A DNA stretch of 64,000 bases from Gliomastix tumulicola (taxonomy: Eukaryota > Ascomycota > Sordariomycetes > Hypocreales > Bionectriaceae), in contig BCHX01000003.1 in NCBI GenBank assembly GCA_001599755.1, positions 186,001 to 250,000 on the forward strand, in the 5' to 3' direction. The notes under the pieces are model-generated. The model was given only the letters and a program-made list of their open reading frames with translations, ran no database searches and was not told where the DNA came from. How positions within the stretch are numbered: the stretch's first letter is position 1; each line of letters begins with the position of its first letter. Made by a program: the position numbers and the translations under genes. Shown piece by piece: positions 10,801 through 22,103 of the stretch.

Positions 10801-11703
10801 CCATGACTCACTACAAGAGCGACCATGGACACTTTCCGTACCTTAGACTGTCCCGGGGCATCCATAGGGAGCTTGGAGTAAGCGCTGGGACAACACCGGG
10901 AACGACAGCAGAGATCGAGGGGTCAAGTTTGGGAGGCAGCAAACAAACCCTCGGGGGGCGCTCCCCTCACCTCACCCAGCGACCGCGCGGTGGAAGTCGT
11001 CGTGAGAAATAGGACTTGGCATGCCGTCGAACGCCCTGCTGATCATAAATGAGAGCCCATTGAAAGAGAATTTTGTATTGTGGCTAGATCGCATGTCCAC
11101 AGCCCAAAATGGTGCGCTCTCATGTCAACGATGCTTGTAAAAAAAAAAAAAGGAATAACCGTACCGGTAGCAGCAGTCTACCACCAAGTCACCTTCCCCC
11201 TCGCAGAAAGGAGCTGCTAATGCTGTCCAATCCCGTAATCTCGAGATACTTCCGTCTTTTTTCTAGAAAGATCTCGCTCATATAGCTCTGAACCTCGTCC
11301 AGCGAGTGCAAGCAGTAGGGTAGATGATGCTTCGTGAAGCAAATCGGGAAAGGCAACGACAGACCACACCTGGGGAGATAAACACCAAAAGATTACACGT
11401 CATCAGTTGCACGGAAGCAGATGTGAGAAATGACGACTTCTGAGTAGTTCGGAGGTGGTATCTAAAGATCCCCCTGCAAGGCGCCATTCCCAATCCCGAT
11501 CGTTCTCACAGCACTCCAGGCCGTTAGTCTATATAATTCATTTCATTCCCCATGTTCTTCATCTTCGCGCGAATGCCCTTGGTAAGCCATCTCAAAGCAA
11601 TCGATGCCATGTTGACACTAGATCAGGGCTGTCTCTGAGCACAGGTGATGAGGATGTCCCAACGGTAATAACAGCCTCCCCAAACGTCCTGCAGCGCCTC
11701 CGT
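7872..11703. other. 3.8-kb gene-poor region
   Basis: No gene is supported. Short open frames on both strands are uncorrelated and none shows a conserved motif or a consistent splice structure. It contains a G-run with an unknown base (9872), A-runs near 10219 and 11139 and a T-run near 8287. I see no tRNA, rRNA or transposon end. Confidence 0.5.
9872..9872. other. unknown base in G-run
   Basis: A single n inside a run of about 16 G (9865-9879), the signature of homopolymer uncertainty in the assembly rather than biology. Confidence 0.9.
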
Positions 11704-12554
11704 CTAAGCGGCGTCGCGGTATTCGACGGAGGGGAATCGTGGATGACCGTTGATCGTGAGCGTCTCGCCATAATATCCATCGACCTCCATGATCGACAGC
11801 ATCTGTCGAGTCTCTGGGGCCCTGTCGGAGCTGACGATGTCTCGGGCGAGGCAAGTCATGTTGACCGTAGCCAGGAGATTGGGGAGGTTGCTCCAGCCCT
11901 TTCGCAGCAAAGTACCCATGTTGCTTTGGAAGTCTGGGTTGCTGAAGTCGTTGGTATGCGCGAGGAGATGAACGCAGCCCGGATCACGGAGGTGTCTCAT
12001 GCTGTTGAGGTCGTTCTCCTCCCACTGGAGCCAACCGCCGGGCTTGAGCATCGCGTGGAGGTTGACGACGACCATGGGCCAGTCCCGCTCCGTCATCGAC
12101 CAGACCAGCGTGCGCACATGCACGATGTCGAAGACACCCTTGAAGATCTCCGGGACCGGCCGCTTGATGTCTATGACTGAGTACTGGGTTGAAGACGCGG
12201 CGTTCTCGGCGGAGGGAGGGAAGAGAGCGTCAGAGACGTCGAAGCCGTGCATCTCTGCCCAGGGCATGAGCTCTCCCACACGGCGGAGGAACACGCCAGT
12301 CCCAGTGCCGATGTCCGCGATCTTGGGAAGGACGGGGAGGCTCGACACGATCAGAGGGCTGAGTACATAGCCGATATTCCTATTAAGATGGTTAGAGGTG
12401 CCGTGAGGGCCCGTAGATGCGCGGTCGGATACTCACTGGGAGAGCAAGTCGAAGCGTTGCTCGAAGTTGCAAGGTTGTCAGTCTCGTTCCGAGAAATAGG
12501 AGGACCGTGGAGAGATTTGCTCTACCTCTGGGCTTCTGCCTCGTCGCGCGTCAT
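11704..12554 (-). CDS. class I SAM-dependent methyltransferase (5' exon junction unresolved)
   Basis: The main exon is 12379-11704 (225 codons to TAG). It contains methyltransferase motif I (K-I-A-D-I-G-T-G-T-G-V-F-L), an acidic residue at the end of the next strand (H-G-F-D-V-S-D), D-I-V-H-V-R, and L-K-P-G-G-W-L-Q-W-E-E. This is the Rossmann-fold pattern of LaeA/UMTA-type fungal methyltransferases. A 23-nt micro-exon 12459-12437 (Q-R-F-D-L-L-S) fits upstream by a GTGAGT...AATAG intron (12436-12380), giving the usual R-x-D-x-L lead-in. A first exon from ATG 12554 to 12526 (M-T-R-D-E-A-E-A-Q) looks right in composition, but its donor phase does not match the micro-exon. Either there is a one-base error or indel, or the first junction differs. 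The substrate is unknown. Confidence 0.75.
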
Positions 12555-12859
12555 GGTCTCGGCAACGATTCTGTCGATGATGGTTGGTGTGGTGGTGATT
12601 GCTTGAGAAAGAATTCTCAAAATTCAGGCGAGGGAGAATCGAGGTGACCGCCTACGCAAACAGAGAGCCTGCCCCACTCCAAGACTTCACCTTACCTTCA
12701 CCATTCACGGGCTTTTTTTGTTTTCTGCTGCCTTTCTCTTTCACGAATGACTGCTTCATCATCTGCAGCTGTCGATCATTCCCAGCGGGCACCTTCAAGA
12801 GTACGCCAACCCCAAGAAACTGCATGTGATAGCTTTATTCTAACGTAGCTATAGGAGCC
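12555..12859. other. short divergent intergenic region
   Basis: 305 bp separate the divergent methyltransferase and hypothetical gene starts, so the two probably share a promoter region. No recognisable operator is seen. The sequence on the methyltransferase side keeps an open, protein-like frame (T-I-I-D-R-I-V-A-E) upstream of its putative ATG, so the coding region could begin a little further upstream. Confidence 0.45.
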
Positions 12860-13690
12860 ATGGCAGACGAAAGCAACACTCCTCCCCCTCCCAACGAGGA
12901 CCAGGTCGTCTTGGAGCACGACCCCCTCATCGACGAATCATGGGCCACCTTCACAATCGCCCTCTCCTACGTCGATATCAAGCTCCCGCAGAGTACCACC
13001 CTGACCGGACTCAAGGGAGAGGATGATGAAGAACGTCACGTCGCCACCATCCGCCAACCGCCTTGCCGGGTGGAAATCCGAGTCCTGACTAGAGATACAC
13101 TGGACGAAGATGGCGGGAACGACACACCTTCCGGCCAGCTCAAAATGCACCCTTCCGACAGTTTTCACGGTGTAGCAATCCCTGGCCCAGGACTGGTCAC
13201 ATCGAGAGTCAGGTCTCCTGGCGGTTCCTATTGGCTGTCTTTTCGGTTCTCCTTCGAAGGGGGACTAGAGCTCAGCGACCTGGGACGCGCGTTCGAGGTC
13301 GGCATGTTTGCGTTCATGGTCGCCCAATCCGTCGTCTTCAAGTCTCAACCCCCTGTCGGCGACCGTTTCTTGGGCCGTTGGCGTATCGGTGCCCTCGACA
13401 ACTGGGCGAATGCCAACATTTTCTGCGTTTTGGATCACGATAGCGCATATATGAAGTACGGCCTCAATATCGCGGACACATCCAAGTCCGACAACAAGAG
13501 CGAGTCTACAGGTACTATATTCGAGGCTGGACATTACGGCATCGTCCAATGTCCCAACGGCAAGATACTCGTGCACTTCATTGCTGCAGGGGGCCAAGAG
13601 ACGAGATACGAGTTGAAGGACATGCATGGGCATTACCTAGATCAGAGCGGCTTTGGATGGAAGAAAGAAAGCGAGCTGGGGGAGTGGTAG
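12860..13690 (+). CDS. hypothetical protein
   Basis: Single-exon frame of 276 residues. The start ATG at 12860 is in good context (GCCATGG), 305 bp from the divergent methyltransferase. The protein is acidic and soluble: an N-terminal Pro/Asp/Glu-rich stretch, a beta-rich middle and a C-terminal half with several Trp (G-R-W-R-I-G-A-L-D-N-W-A-N-A). No signal peptide or membrane segment is seen. I do not recognise a family. The divergent arrangement may mean co-expression with the methyltransferase; that is inference. Confidence 0.7.
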   Translation: MADESNTPPPPNEDQVVLEHDPLIDESWATFTIALSYVDIKLPQSTTLTGLKGEDDEERHVATIRQPPCRVEIRVLTRDTLDEDGGNDTPSGQLKMHPSDSFHGVAIPGPGLVTSRVRSPGGSYWLSFRFSFEGGLELSDLGRAFEVGMFAFMVAQSVVFKSQPPVGDRFLGRWRIGALDNWANANIFCVLDHDSAYMKYGLNIADTSKSDNKSESTGTIFEAGHYGIVQCPNGKILVHFIAAGGQETRYELKDMHGHYLDQSGFGWKKESELGEW

Positions 13691-14635
13691 CAGAGCAGAA
13701 ATGAGCTCAACACCTGGCCTTACGGGATATCCTGGGAGGACAAATATTTTGGGCAGGAGGTCTTGGTTCTAGGTGTTACTGGTCTTCATGTTCTGGCAGA
13801 TTTTTGCCCCGACTCACTTGTTTGAGATCTTCGCTTTGGTACACGACAAAGCTTGAGTCTATCGATTGCTCTAACGGCCCTTTCTGCTGTTTGTTGCATA
13901 CCCAAGTAGAGGATGCAGAATACAAGACTCTAGAGCGTTTTCATGAAATTGAACCCTTTTTTGGCCCCTTGCAGGACTATTCGGCCTAGTCGATCTCGAT
14001 CTCCAAGGCTATTGCCCCTACCGTTACTAGAGAGCTTGTCTAGTCCTTGGATTCGCTGACCGCAGCTTTTTAGAGGTGGTAGATTGCCGCACGTGGCGAT
14101 TTTCGAAGCATTTGAGCATCACCAGGCGTATGTTGGATTGATAGCAGCTAGGAAATTATTTTTGATCCATCGGCAGAGATTTTCAAGATCCTTATGCAAT
14201 CTTACTCGAAAGGCGTGCTTGAGGGCCTGCGCGCGTCATGCTACTAGAAAGCCATGGACCTGGGTGGTGAGCTGATGGGCTGACGCTGACCACGGTAAGT
14301 ATTTGTTAGCAGGGATGTTTGCAAACCTCTTCGAAGAGTTGGTCCCCAGTGCTGGGCCTGATCTTTATCAGTTCCGAAATTTCGTCCCTCAATTCACCAT
14401 TCGACTGCTATCCTTGGGGCGGGTACTGGGTGATTACCAAGTCCTTGTCTGTGTGTGTGGGAGGATGTGGTTCGAAGAGGATTTCATTCACGGCGCATCA
14501 TTCGTTATCTTGAAACATCACAGGAGCGTAGGAGGAAGATTGTGAAGTCAAATTCTAATTTCTTGAATACTCCGTTTCCCACCGATCCATACTCTCGTAA
14601 TCCGAAGTCTCGTCCCCGTTTCCAGCCTATGAACC
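13691..14635. other. intergenic, nothing supported
   Basis: About 0.95 kb between converging genes (hypothetical plus, MYND minus). It should contain both 3' untranslated regions. Short open frames here have no support. Confidence 0.5.
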
Positions 14636-15301
14636 CTACTGGCCACGCATGTTCTCAAGAGCCTGCTCGCCCTCGACCAGGACCTCCAGGAAGGGCGCTC
14701 CCTCGAATCCGCCAGGGCCGCGGCCGGTGGCAGACTCGACAAAGATCCTGAGCTCCATCAGGAAGGCCTCACTGCCGTACTGCTGGGCAATCTCGGTCTT
14801 GTCGACGGCCTTCTTGAGGCTGTACCACTGGCCGTCCACCGAAGCCAGGGCCAGGCAAGCCTGTCTCTTCTCCGCAGTCCACCAAGCAGGCAGCATGCCC
14901 TCGCGGGACTCGACGTGGTCCAGGAGGCGGCGGAGACCCATGCCGGAAAGGCTGGCCTCGATGTTGCTGGAGGCCGTCTTGCTGTGGAGGACCAGCTCAT
15001 CGTGGACGCTCAGGCGGTAGGCGTCGATGAGAACACGGTAGACGTCATCCTCGGGGCGGTCGTGGAGCCACTTCTTCTCGAAGAGGCGGGTGAAGGGCTT
15101 GGCGATGGGCTGGGTGAGGCCGTTGGGGGGCGAGAGGCCGAAGCTGTTGGCGTTGGCCTGCTTGGAGCAGGTCTTCTTGTGGGCCTTCCAGTCGTCCTTC
15201 TTGCACTCGCGAGAGCAGTAGATGGTGGCCTTGCACTTGTCGCAGGGCTTGATGGAAGAGAAGGCCATCTCCTTCTTGCAGCCGGCGCACTTGGGCTGCA
15301 T
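14636..15301 (-). CDS. MYND-type zinc-finger protein
   Basis: 221 residues from ATG 15301 to the stop at 14636. The N terminus is a textbook MYND finger with ligands C5, C8, C20, C23, C29, C33, H41 and C45 (C-x2-C ... C-x2-C-x5-Y-C-S-x2-C ... W-x2-H-x3-C). MYND fingers bind two zinc ions and usually mediate protein-protein contacts. The remaining 170 residues are helical and end in a Gly-rich segment with no catalytic motif I recognise; similar fungal proteins are annotated only as MYND-domain proteins. A leader intron lies just upstream (15398-15332), so the mRNA starts beyond 15398. Confidence 0.85.
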   Translation of the reverse strand: MQPKCAGCKKEMAFSSIKPCDKCKATIYCSRECKKDDWKAHKKTCSKQANANSFGLSPPNGLTQPIAKPFTRLFEKKWLHDRPEDDVYRVLIDAYRLSVHDELVLHSKTASSNIEASLSGMGLRRLLDHVESREGMLPAWWTAEKRQACLALASVDGQWYSLKKAVDKTEIAQQYGSEAFLMELRIFVESATGRGPGGFEGAPFLEVLVEGEQALENMRGQ

Positions 15302-15331
15302 CGTGACCAAGATTTGTTCGAGCTTTGAAGC

Positions 15332-15398
15332 CTAGAGAGCAAAAGTAAATAAGCATAAGGACTTTCATGTATTGAATGAGCTTCTGTTGTAGACTTAC
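15332..15398 (-). other. 5'-UTR intron of the MYND gene
   Basis: GTAAGT donor at 15398, acceptor CTCTCTAG ending at 15332, 67 nt, 30 bases upstream of the MYND start codon. Typical of fungal leaders. Confidence 0.6.
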
Positions 15399-17388
15399 CA
15401 AGGGTTAAAGAAGTGCGGCGATGAGATGAAGTGGGAGGGAACCGGAGAGTGTTGCCTCGCGATGTGAGGGCGTGGGCGTGTAGAGGAGAGAAATTCTCGA
15501 GGAGCAGGCTGCGAAAATTTGATATTTGATGTGCATTGTCAGTGGTGCAGCTCACCGTCTATTTTTTTCTTTCTTACCCCTCCCCAGCTTTTGCAATCGA
15601 GGGCTCGTTTGCTCAGTCGTCTTGAGGTAAGATCCCGCCGAGCGATGCTCGCTGAAGACTCCCGTAGTACCGCGTAGGGGGTGCACTAGTGCACTGGAGG
15701 CCACTGAAGAGGGAGAGAACCACGTCCACTGAGTAGGTAGCAAGTAGGTAGGGTTCAGATTTTGCAATTTTGATATCAGGCTTGATATTTACGCCTGATT
15801 ATCATAGGATGTGCATTGTTTGAGCAATATGATCAAGTTCCTTGGGCACACACGCCTGGTATGTCATCAGGAGAAGGCCGTGCTACTTCGACATTCTACG
15901 ACCTATTCCCCTATTGGCCTCAAATTTCAAATGCCACGATGTAGAGCGCCACTTCAGTATTTCATCTTGGCCGCACCCCGTTTTGATGCTCTTTGTCACT
16001 CTTGATTCTGATCATGGCACAGAGCCATGCCAGTGAACGCTGACTTGCACCATCCCATATGTCCCAGCCAACCCAAAGCCTCGTTATGAGAATATATGAG
16101 AAATCAAGTCTAAAAGAATGGATTTACTGCTTGCCAACCCATAGACTGTTCGCGAACCCACGGAGACCGAGGCCCTGCACAGATCGTGTGTATTCGGGAG
16201 AGCATTTTCCAGTTTCGAGAAAAGGTCGACTTCGCGCCTCAAAGCCGATCAGACAAATAACTTCCTCCGTAATATCGTAAATACGCTTTGGTGGAATGAT
16301 AGAATTGCTAAGAACCCTGTTATTTTGTTCCTCGGGGGTCTGACCACCTCTGCCAGATTGGGCGGTGGTAGAAGGCCAACTCAACGGAGACTCGCAGGAT
16401 CGAAGTGTCGCTTGCATGTCGTTTGGGAGAATACGTGTGGGTTTGGATTAAATGTGAAGCTCTGACTTCAAGAAAAAGCCTTTCGGGAGACGAGATTGGG
16501 GTTCAGTTGTAGCCTGCCGCTGGCTGACGATTCATGCCTTGTTGCAGAGGTGGCCCCTAGAAACACGGCCTGTTCTTTCTACTCGGGATATTTCTCAGTA
16601 TAGCTTGGGGGAAACGCGACCAGAGGTTTGGCGCACATGAGATTTAGTCACAGCCTGCCAAAAGTTCAGCACGAGAAGGCCGACCCTAGGACGGCTTCTC
16701 ATTCCCAGTTCAGTAGGAGTCTGTTCCTTCTCAGTTGTCAGCCATACGTATATTGCCCCAGATCCACCCGCTGATCTGGTCCTTACGGGTGGATAGGTGG
16801 CTTCGACACACGAGGGGCAGCACCAGCGAGAGTTCTGCTCGCAAAAATCGTGTCAGACATCGATATACCTGTATCGTAGGTACTAAGAAACGCTTAAACT
16901 TGACGAGATGTGATGAGATTGGGAAGTAGGTAGCCTTGGGCATCCAGATGGTAGTCGGGGCAGGGCAAACACGTCAGTGTGGGCAGCACATTGGGCTCGC
17001 TGACGTCGGACGTCCGATTCACAACTCGTCAGCTCGTGTCTGCTTTTCTCAAATAATTAAAAATCGAGACCCCATAGGGCATAGAAATACAAAAGAGTGG
17101 TAGGAGTTCTGTGGCTGATGAAATGCGAGCTTGGTGTGAAATGTAACGTAGAAATGGGAAGGTGCGATGAACTGGGTAGTGCCTGCCTCGTCAACACTGC
17201 GTACCTTAGGTCACGCAAACCCGACAATTTGCCACAGCCTGGAAATTTCCAGAGCAGCAACCAAACGCAAATCTTCCCCCCTCATGCCAGAATCTCAATC
17301 CTGTCGTTACAGGCACAATTCTATCGTTCAAGATATCTCTGCCAGCCTGCCCTGCCCGTACTTGGCATGACCCTCATCAAATCCCAGC
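15399..17388. other. gene-poor divergent region between MYND gene and MSH4
   Basis: About 2 kb with only short unsupported open frames. The ends should hold the MYND and MSH4 promoters. No repeat, RNA gene or regulatory site could be identified. Confidence 0.5.
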
Positions 17389-20264
17389 ATGCCTCGTCGA
17401 ACTCCCGCCAGGTTCGCCTCCAGGACAACGAGCTCCCGCCCGTCATCTACCACGAGCTCCAGTACTCCATCCCGACGTAACGCGTCCAGCCAGATCTCAA
17501 CGCCTACCCGTGCGCCTTTGAATCGCTTGCAAAACACACGCGAGGATGACGTCGATAGCTCTACCGGATACGTAGACAGCATTTCTCGCCCATCGACCGC
17601 CATCACCCGACCACCCACTGCCGGCCGCAAGTCTCGCGCTTCATCCACGTACCTCGGCCCCAATGATGTGCAGAACATGATCTGCGCCGTCAGCGAAGCC
17701 CGTGGCGTGTCGCCCTCCGTCGGAGTCGCCTTCGTCAACACGTCCCTCGGCGAGGCCACCCTGAGCCAGATCTGCGACACCCAATCGTACATCAAGACCG
17801 TTCACAAGATGCAGCTCATGGACCCGTCCAAGATCATATTCATGTCGACTGCCTGCCCTCCGGTTGCCTCCAGTACACTCTTCAACACAGTTCAAGAGAT
17901 TGTTCTAGGCGCCAGTCTCGAGCCTTTCGACAGATCAGCCTGGCTGGAGGAGTCAGGCTTAGAGTATATCGAGAAGCTGGCTTTTGAGGACGATATTGAG
18001 GCCCTCAAAGTCGCAACCGAGGGGAAGTACTACGCTATAGCCTCCTTCAGCGCGGTACGTTTCTCGTCCTATTCAGAGGCGCTATGCTAACTGTGTAGTA
18101 GGCTATCAAATACATCGAGAGCACACTCAACGCTACATTTGCACCCAACTCCCTTCGAATTCAGTACCGCCCGTCCGCACACACGATGATGATTGACATC
18201 TCCGTTTTCAAGTCGCTGGAAATCATGCAGAATCTACAAAATCCCAAATCCAAGGACTGTCTGTTTGGACTGCTCAACAACACTTTGACCCCAATGGGAG
18301 CCCGAGTGCTTCGATCCAATATCCTCGAGCCATCGACCCGTACAGAGCTAGTTCTCGTACCTCGTTACAACGCAGTTGAGGAACTAGCGAGCAAAGAAGA
18401 CATGTATCTTGATCTTCGAAAGGGTAAGGGCTACCTTCTGATGGATGTTATTATTTACTAATATAGCCTAGCTCTCGATGACATCCGAGATGTTGAAAAG
18501 ACCCTCACGCAGGTAACATGCCCATGCACAATTCTAGTGCACAGCTAACAGCGTAGATCATTACCGTTCCTACCGACAAAAATCTTTCCGTCATCGAAAA
18601 CCGAATCAACCAAGTGCTGCAGATCAAAAGCTTTGTCCAAGCCGTTCCCGACATCACACAGGCCCTTCTTCCAGCAGAGAGTGGCTTGCTAGTCAAGGCC
18701 AGGCATATATGCGATGGTGAAGCCACTGATCACATTCTGCAGATGATTGAGGAGGTCATCGAGCCCGATGTTAAATATATGACATCGCCTCTGGATCTTC
18801 GAAATCAACGAACTTTTGCCGTCAAGTCTGGCATCAACTCTTTGCTCGATGTTGCGCGCCAGGCGTACAAGGAAGTGACCGAGCAGGTCCATACGCACCT
18901 ATCCGAGATCAATGGTGAGTTCTCTGCGAAGGGCGAAGACCTCACTTGCACTGATAGCCACAGAAATGTACAGAATTGGAGCAGCCCTCAAGTACGACAA
19001 TGGCAGGATGTACTGGCTACGCATCAGGGTCGCCAATTTGGACGATGAAACCCTACCCGACATCTTCGTCAATACGGTGCGGAAGAGTCAGTACTTTGAA
19101 TGCCAGACTGTCCTGCTCATGCAGCTCAACCGTCGCTTATCCCAAGTGTCGGATGATGTTGCGATGCGGAGCGACAGCGTTATCTGGGATCTTGTGAGGC
19201 AGTTGCAACGCAATGCGTCACACCTGTTCCAAGTCGCCGAGAGTGTGGCCATCATTGACATGATCGCATCGTTTGTTCACACTACTACGAAATACGATTA
19301 CAAAAAACCCGAGATTGCTGGAACCTTGGCGCTCAAGGACGCTCATCATCCGATCCTCCACAAGGTATGATACTAGGCCCCCCCTATATCTAATGGAGCT
19401 AATTGGCAAAAGAACAACCCGACTTCCTCTGTGCCCAACGAATACTATTCCGCCGATGAGCAATGCTTTCACGTCGTCACTGGCTGCAACATGAGCGGCA
19501 AGAGCACATATATCCGGTCCGTCGCTCTTCTGCAGATTATGGCACAAGTCGGATGCTTCGTACCGGCAGACTATGCCTCGTTCTCCGTGATCGACAGCAT
19601 GTTTGCGAGAGTGAGCCTCGACGATCGAATCGAATCAAATCTGTCGACCTTTTCTGTTGAGATGCGGGAGATGGCTTTCATATTCAAGAACATCACCCAC
19701 CGCAGCATGGCCATCATAGATGAGCTTGGCCGGGGCACCAGCACAAGAGATGGCCTCGCCATAGCCGTGGCCATGTCAGAGGCCCTTGCAAAGTCGAAAG
19801 CCTCTATATGGTTTGCCACGCACTTCATCGAACTCGCCAAAGCGCTCCAAGATCGACCAGGCGTTCTCAATACGCACCTCTCAGCCGAGAACACGACCAC
19901 CCAGGAGGGCCTACCTCACATCCATATGCTGTACAAGGCTGTCGAGGGCATCACGGACGAAGAGGCGCACTATGGAGTGAATTTGGCGCGAGCCATTGGC
20001 CTTCCCACGACATTCTGCGACAAAGCAGAGGCGGTTGCGAATGACATCCGGACGAAGCGAGAGGAGAAGCGCAACAAATCGGCGTCGCGAATCAGCATGG
20101 CCAGTCGGGCTCTGGTTTTGGGCTTGCACGGGCAATTGAAGCTTGCCTACATATCAGGGAGCGAAGAAGCGTTGCCGGGGTTCCTGCAGCAGCTGAGGCA
20201 AAAGTTCATATGGGAGTTGTCGAAGCTGCAGTCGCCGAAGCTGCAGTCGCCGAAGCTGCAGTGA
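17389..20264 (+). CDS. MSH4: MutS homologue MSH4, meiotic crossover protein
   Basis: Six exons: 17389-18054, 18102-18423, 18472-18512, 18557-18914, 18964-19364, 19413-20264; 879 residues. Introns are 44-49 nt, with CTAAC or CTAAT boxes in several. The protein begins with a Ser/Thr/Arg-rich tail and lacks the mismatch-recognition domain I, as MSH4 does. It then shows the MSH4 connector and core (A-V-S-E-A-R-G-V-S-P-S-V-G, and later P-N-S-L-R-I-Q-Y-R-P-S) and the MutS ATPase. That has Walker A G-C-N-M-S-G-K-S-T (about residue 620), Walker B with D-E-L-G-R-G-T-S-T-R-D-G (about 697) and the conserved F-A-T-H-F. MSH4 pairs with MSH5 as a clamp that stabilises Holliday junctions and promotes interfering crossovers in meiosis. 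Introns 1 and 2 use the second of two neighbouring AG sites; the first would create an in-frame TAG. The C terminus ends in a short repeat. It converges with qutG, 71 bp away. Confidence 0.95.
20221..20262 (+). repeat. 15-bp coding tandem repeat at MSH4 C terminus
   Basis: Nearly three copies of aagctgcagtcgccg encode K-L-Q-S-P repeats as the last residues before the stop. This is probably a recent slippage expansion. Confidence 0.85.
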
Positions 20265-20335
20265 TGGCAGCCGTGCACATCATTCTATCTCGGATCGTCT
20301 ATGTGGGCAAGATATCATGTCATCGTGGTGCTGTC

Positions 20336-21567
20336 TCATGCGCCAGGTCTGCTGTAGCTCAGCTCTTGAACTCGTTTCCAGACCTCTCGTACCGTTCGCT
20401 CTTGTGCTTGCCGTCCTGTCTCTCCCTCGCCGTCGCCAGCCGGCCTGCGCAGTGTTAGCCTATGCATTGAGATGTCTGTCTTGAAGGCTTGACTTACCTT
20501 ATAGCGAGATATAACCTGCTTCCCAGCTTCACAGAAGGGATAGGTGCCTCAGGGTCAGCCGGAGGGTTGGCAGTGGTCACGAGACCCCCTGCCTCCTCGA
20601 GAATAGCGATACCGGCAGCAACGTCCCTGCTTAAAGTCAGTCTACACGTCTCCAACGTAGTCCGAGAGCTTACTCACCATTCCCAGCAGCCGCCCTCCCA
20701 CCAGATATCGAACGACCCCAGAGCGGTATACGCCAGATCCATCGTCGCGCTCCCCAGGCTCCTGACACCATGAACCATACCTCCCTTNCCCCCACGCCCC
20801 TTGCGCTCCGCCGCCATGTTGATGAAGCTGTCCACCTTGCGCATGAGGTTCCCCTCGGGCGTGTCCCGCCTATCCTTGCCCCATTCGCAGGAGAATGTGC
20901 ACCCGCTGGGCGCGTTGTCCGGCAGCGGCGGGATCTGCGGGCTGCGCACGAGGGGAAGGCGCGTCGACTCGTTGAGGAGGGCACCGCGGCCGCGGCAGGA
21001 GGTGAAGAGCTGGTTGAGGAAGGGCGCGTTGATAACGCCGATGACGGGGTGGCCGTCGATGCAGAAGGCGATGGAGACGCAGAACATGGGGAAGAGGTGG
21101 GTGAAGTTCACGGTGCCGTCGAGGGGGTCGACGACCCAGGTTGGGCCGGCGGCGACGAGGTAGTCGCGGGAGGCGCCGGCCGAGTAGGTCTCCTCGCCGA
21201 GGAAGCTATGGCTTGTCAGATGGGACTTTCGTGTCTGGTTCGATAGCAGAGGAGGGAGACGACATACGCATGGTTGGGATACTTCTTCAGCACCGACGTC
21301 CGGATGAACTCCTCCACCTCTGGGACCGTGTCAGCAGATCACCTCCAAGGCATAGGGAGGAACAAGGCGAGAAATACCATTATCCGTCTTGGTCACCAGA
21401 TCGACCGAGTTCTCCTTCTCGACATACGACACCTGGCTGCTGGAGTCGGTCTCGGTGCCCTGCATGCGACTCTGCGCCGCGCTCATGAGCAGACGTCCCG
21501 CATCCTTGCCAAGCTGGACCGCGAAGGCATAGATCTCGTCGAGCTCCTGATCGTTTATCCCGGCCAT
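20336..21567 (-). CDS. qutG: inositol-monophosphatase-like protein of the quinate cluster (QutG / QA-X)
   Basis: Five exons on the minus strand: 21567-21378, 21319-21268, 21205-20678, 20626-20498, 20444-20336; 335 residues. Introns are 51-62 nt. It carries the IMPase superfamily metal and substrate motifs in order: G-E-E (F-L-G-E-E-T-Y), W-V-V-D-P-L-D-G-T-V-N-F-T-H, and W-E-G-G-C-W-E-W-D-V-A-A-G. It is therefore expected to bind Mg2+ and hydrolyse a small phosphomonoester. In Aspergillus (qutG) and Neurospora (qa-x) the homologue is quinate-inducible, but its reaction in quinate use is not established. One unknown base (20787) lies in exon 3; counting it as one base keeps the frame open, giving one undefined residue in a Lys/Gly-rich loop. 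It is divergent from qutE. Confidence 0.92.
20787..20787. other. unknown base inside qutG exon 3
   Basis: A single n beside a C-run. The frame is preserved if it stands for one base. Confidence 0.9.
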
Positions 21568-22103
21568 GGTGCACTGTTACCTTCTTTTTTCCCTTATTTT
21601 TCCTAATCCTTTTCCCCTGGGGCTATAACCGAGGAGGGGAGGGAAGGGAAGGGGAGAGGTGCCCGGCCTGGAGATCGGAGCAAGAAATAGGTTTTCACGT
21701 GTTTAGTGCGGCGACGATAAGCGTGTCAAGCCGGAGGGGTGATACCGAGATAGGAACTGATTCCGCACGACGGACTGGACGTCATTGCGCAGGAGAGTCG
21801 AACAGGGTCGAGGCCAGGAAGGGCAGCGAGACGGGGAGAGCGAGACAGGACTGACAGAAAGCGGACTGGGAGAGTGAGAGGTGGAGAGGGGTCTCCCCGC
21901 AGCCGGAGTCTAGCTTCTCCGATGGTATGGAAGAGGATGAACTCTTTGCCTAGTTTTGTGGGACACTGAGACCTCCTCACCTCACGGCGTACGACAGTAT
22001 CGAGGTGAACGAAGGTGAGTGTGGCGGTGATATATGAGGCTGGGTGAGGGCATTCACAAGTTGACACCGGGGGGATACAGATCATCACACAACCACCCTC
22101 ACC
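21568..22103. promoter_or_regulatory. divergent promoter region qutG-qutE
   Basis: 536 bp between divergent starts. I looked for the QA-1F/QutA palindrome and found only a left half-site (gataagcgt, about 21716-21724) without a matching right half. Coordinated induction by the activator is therefore expected from the pathway but not clearly visible here. Confidence 0.4.
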
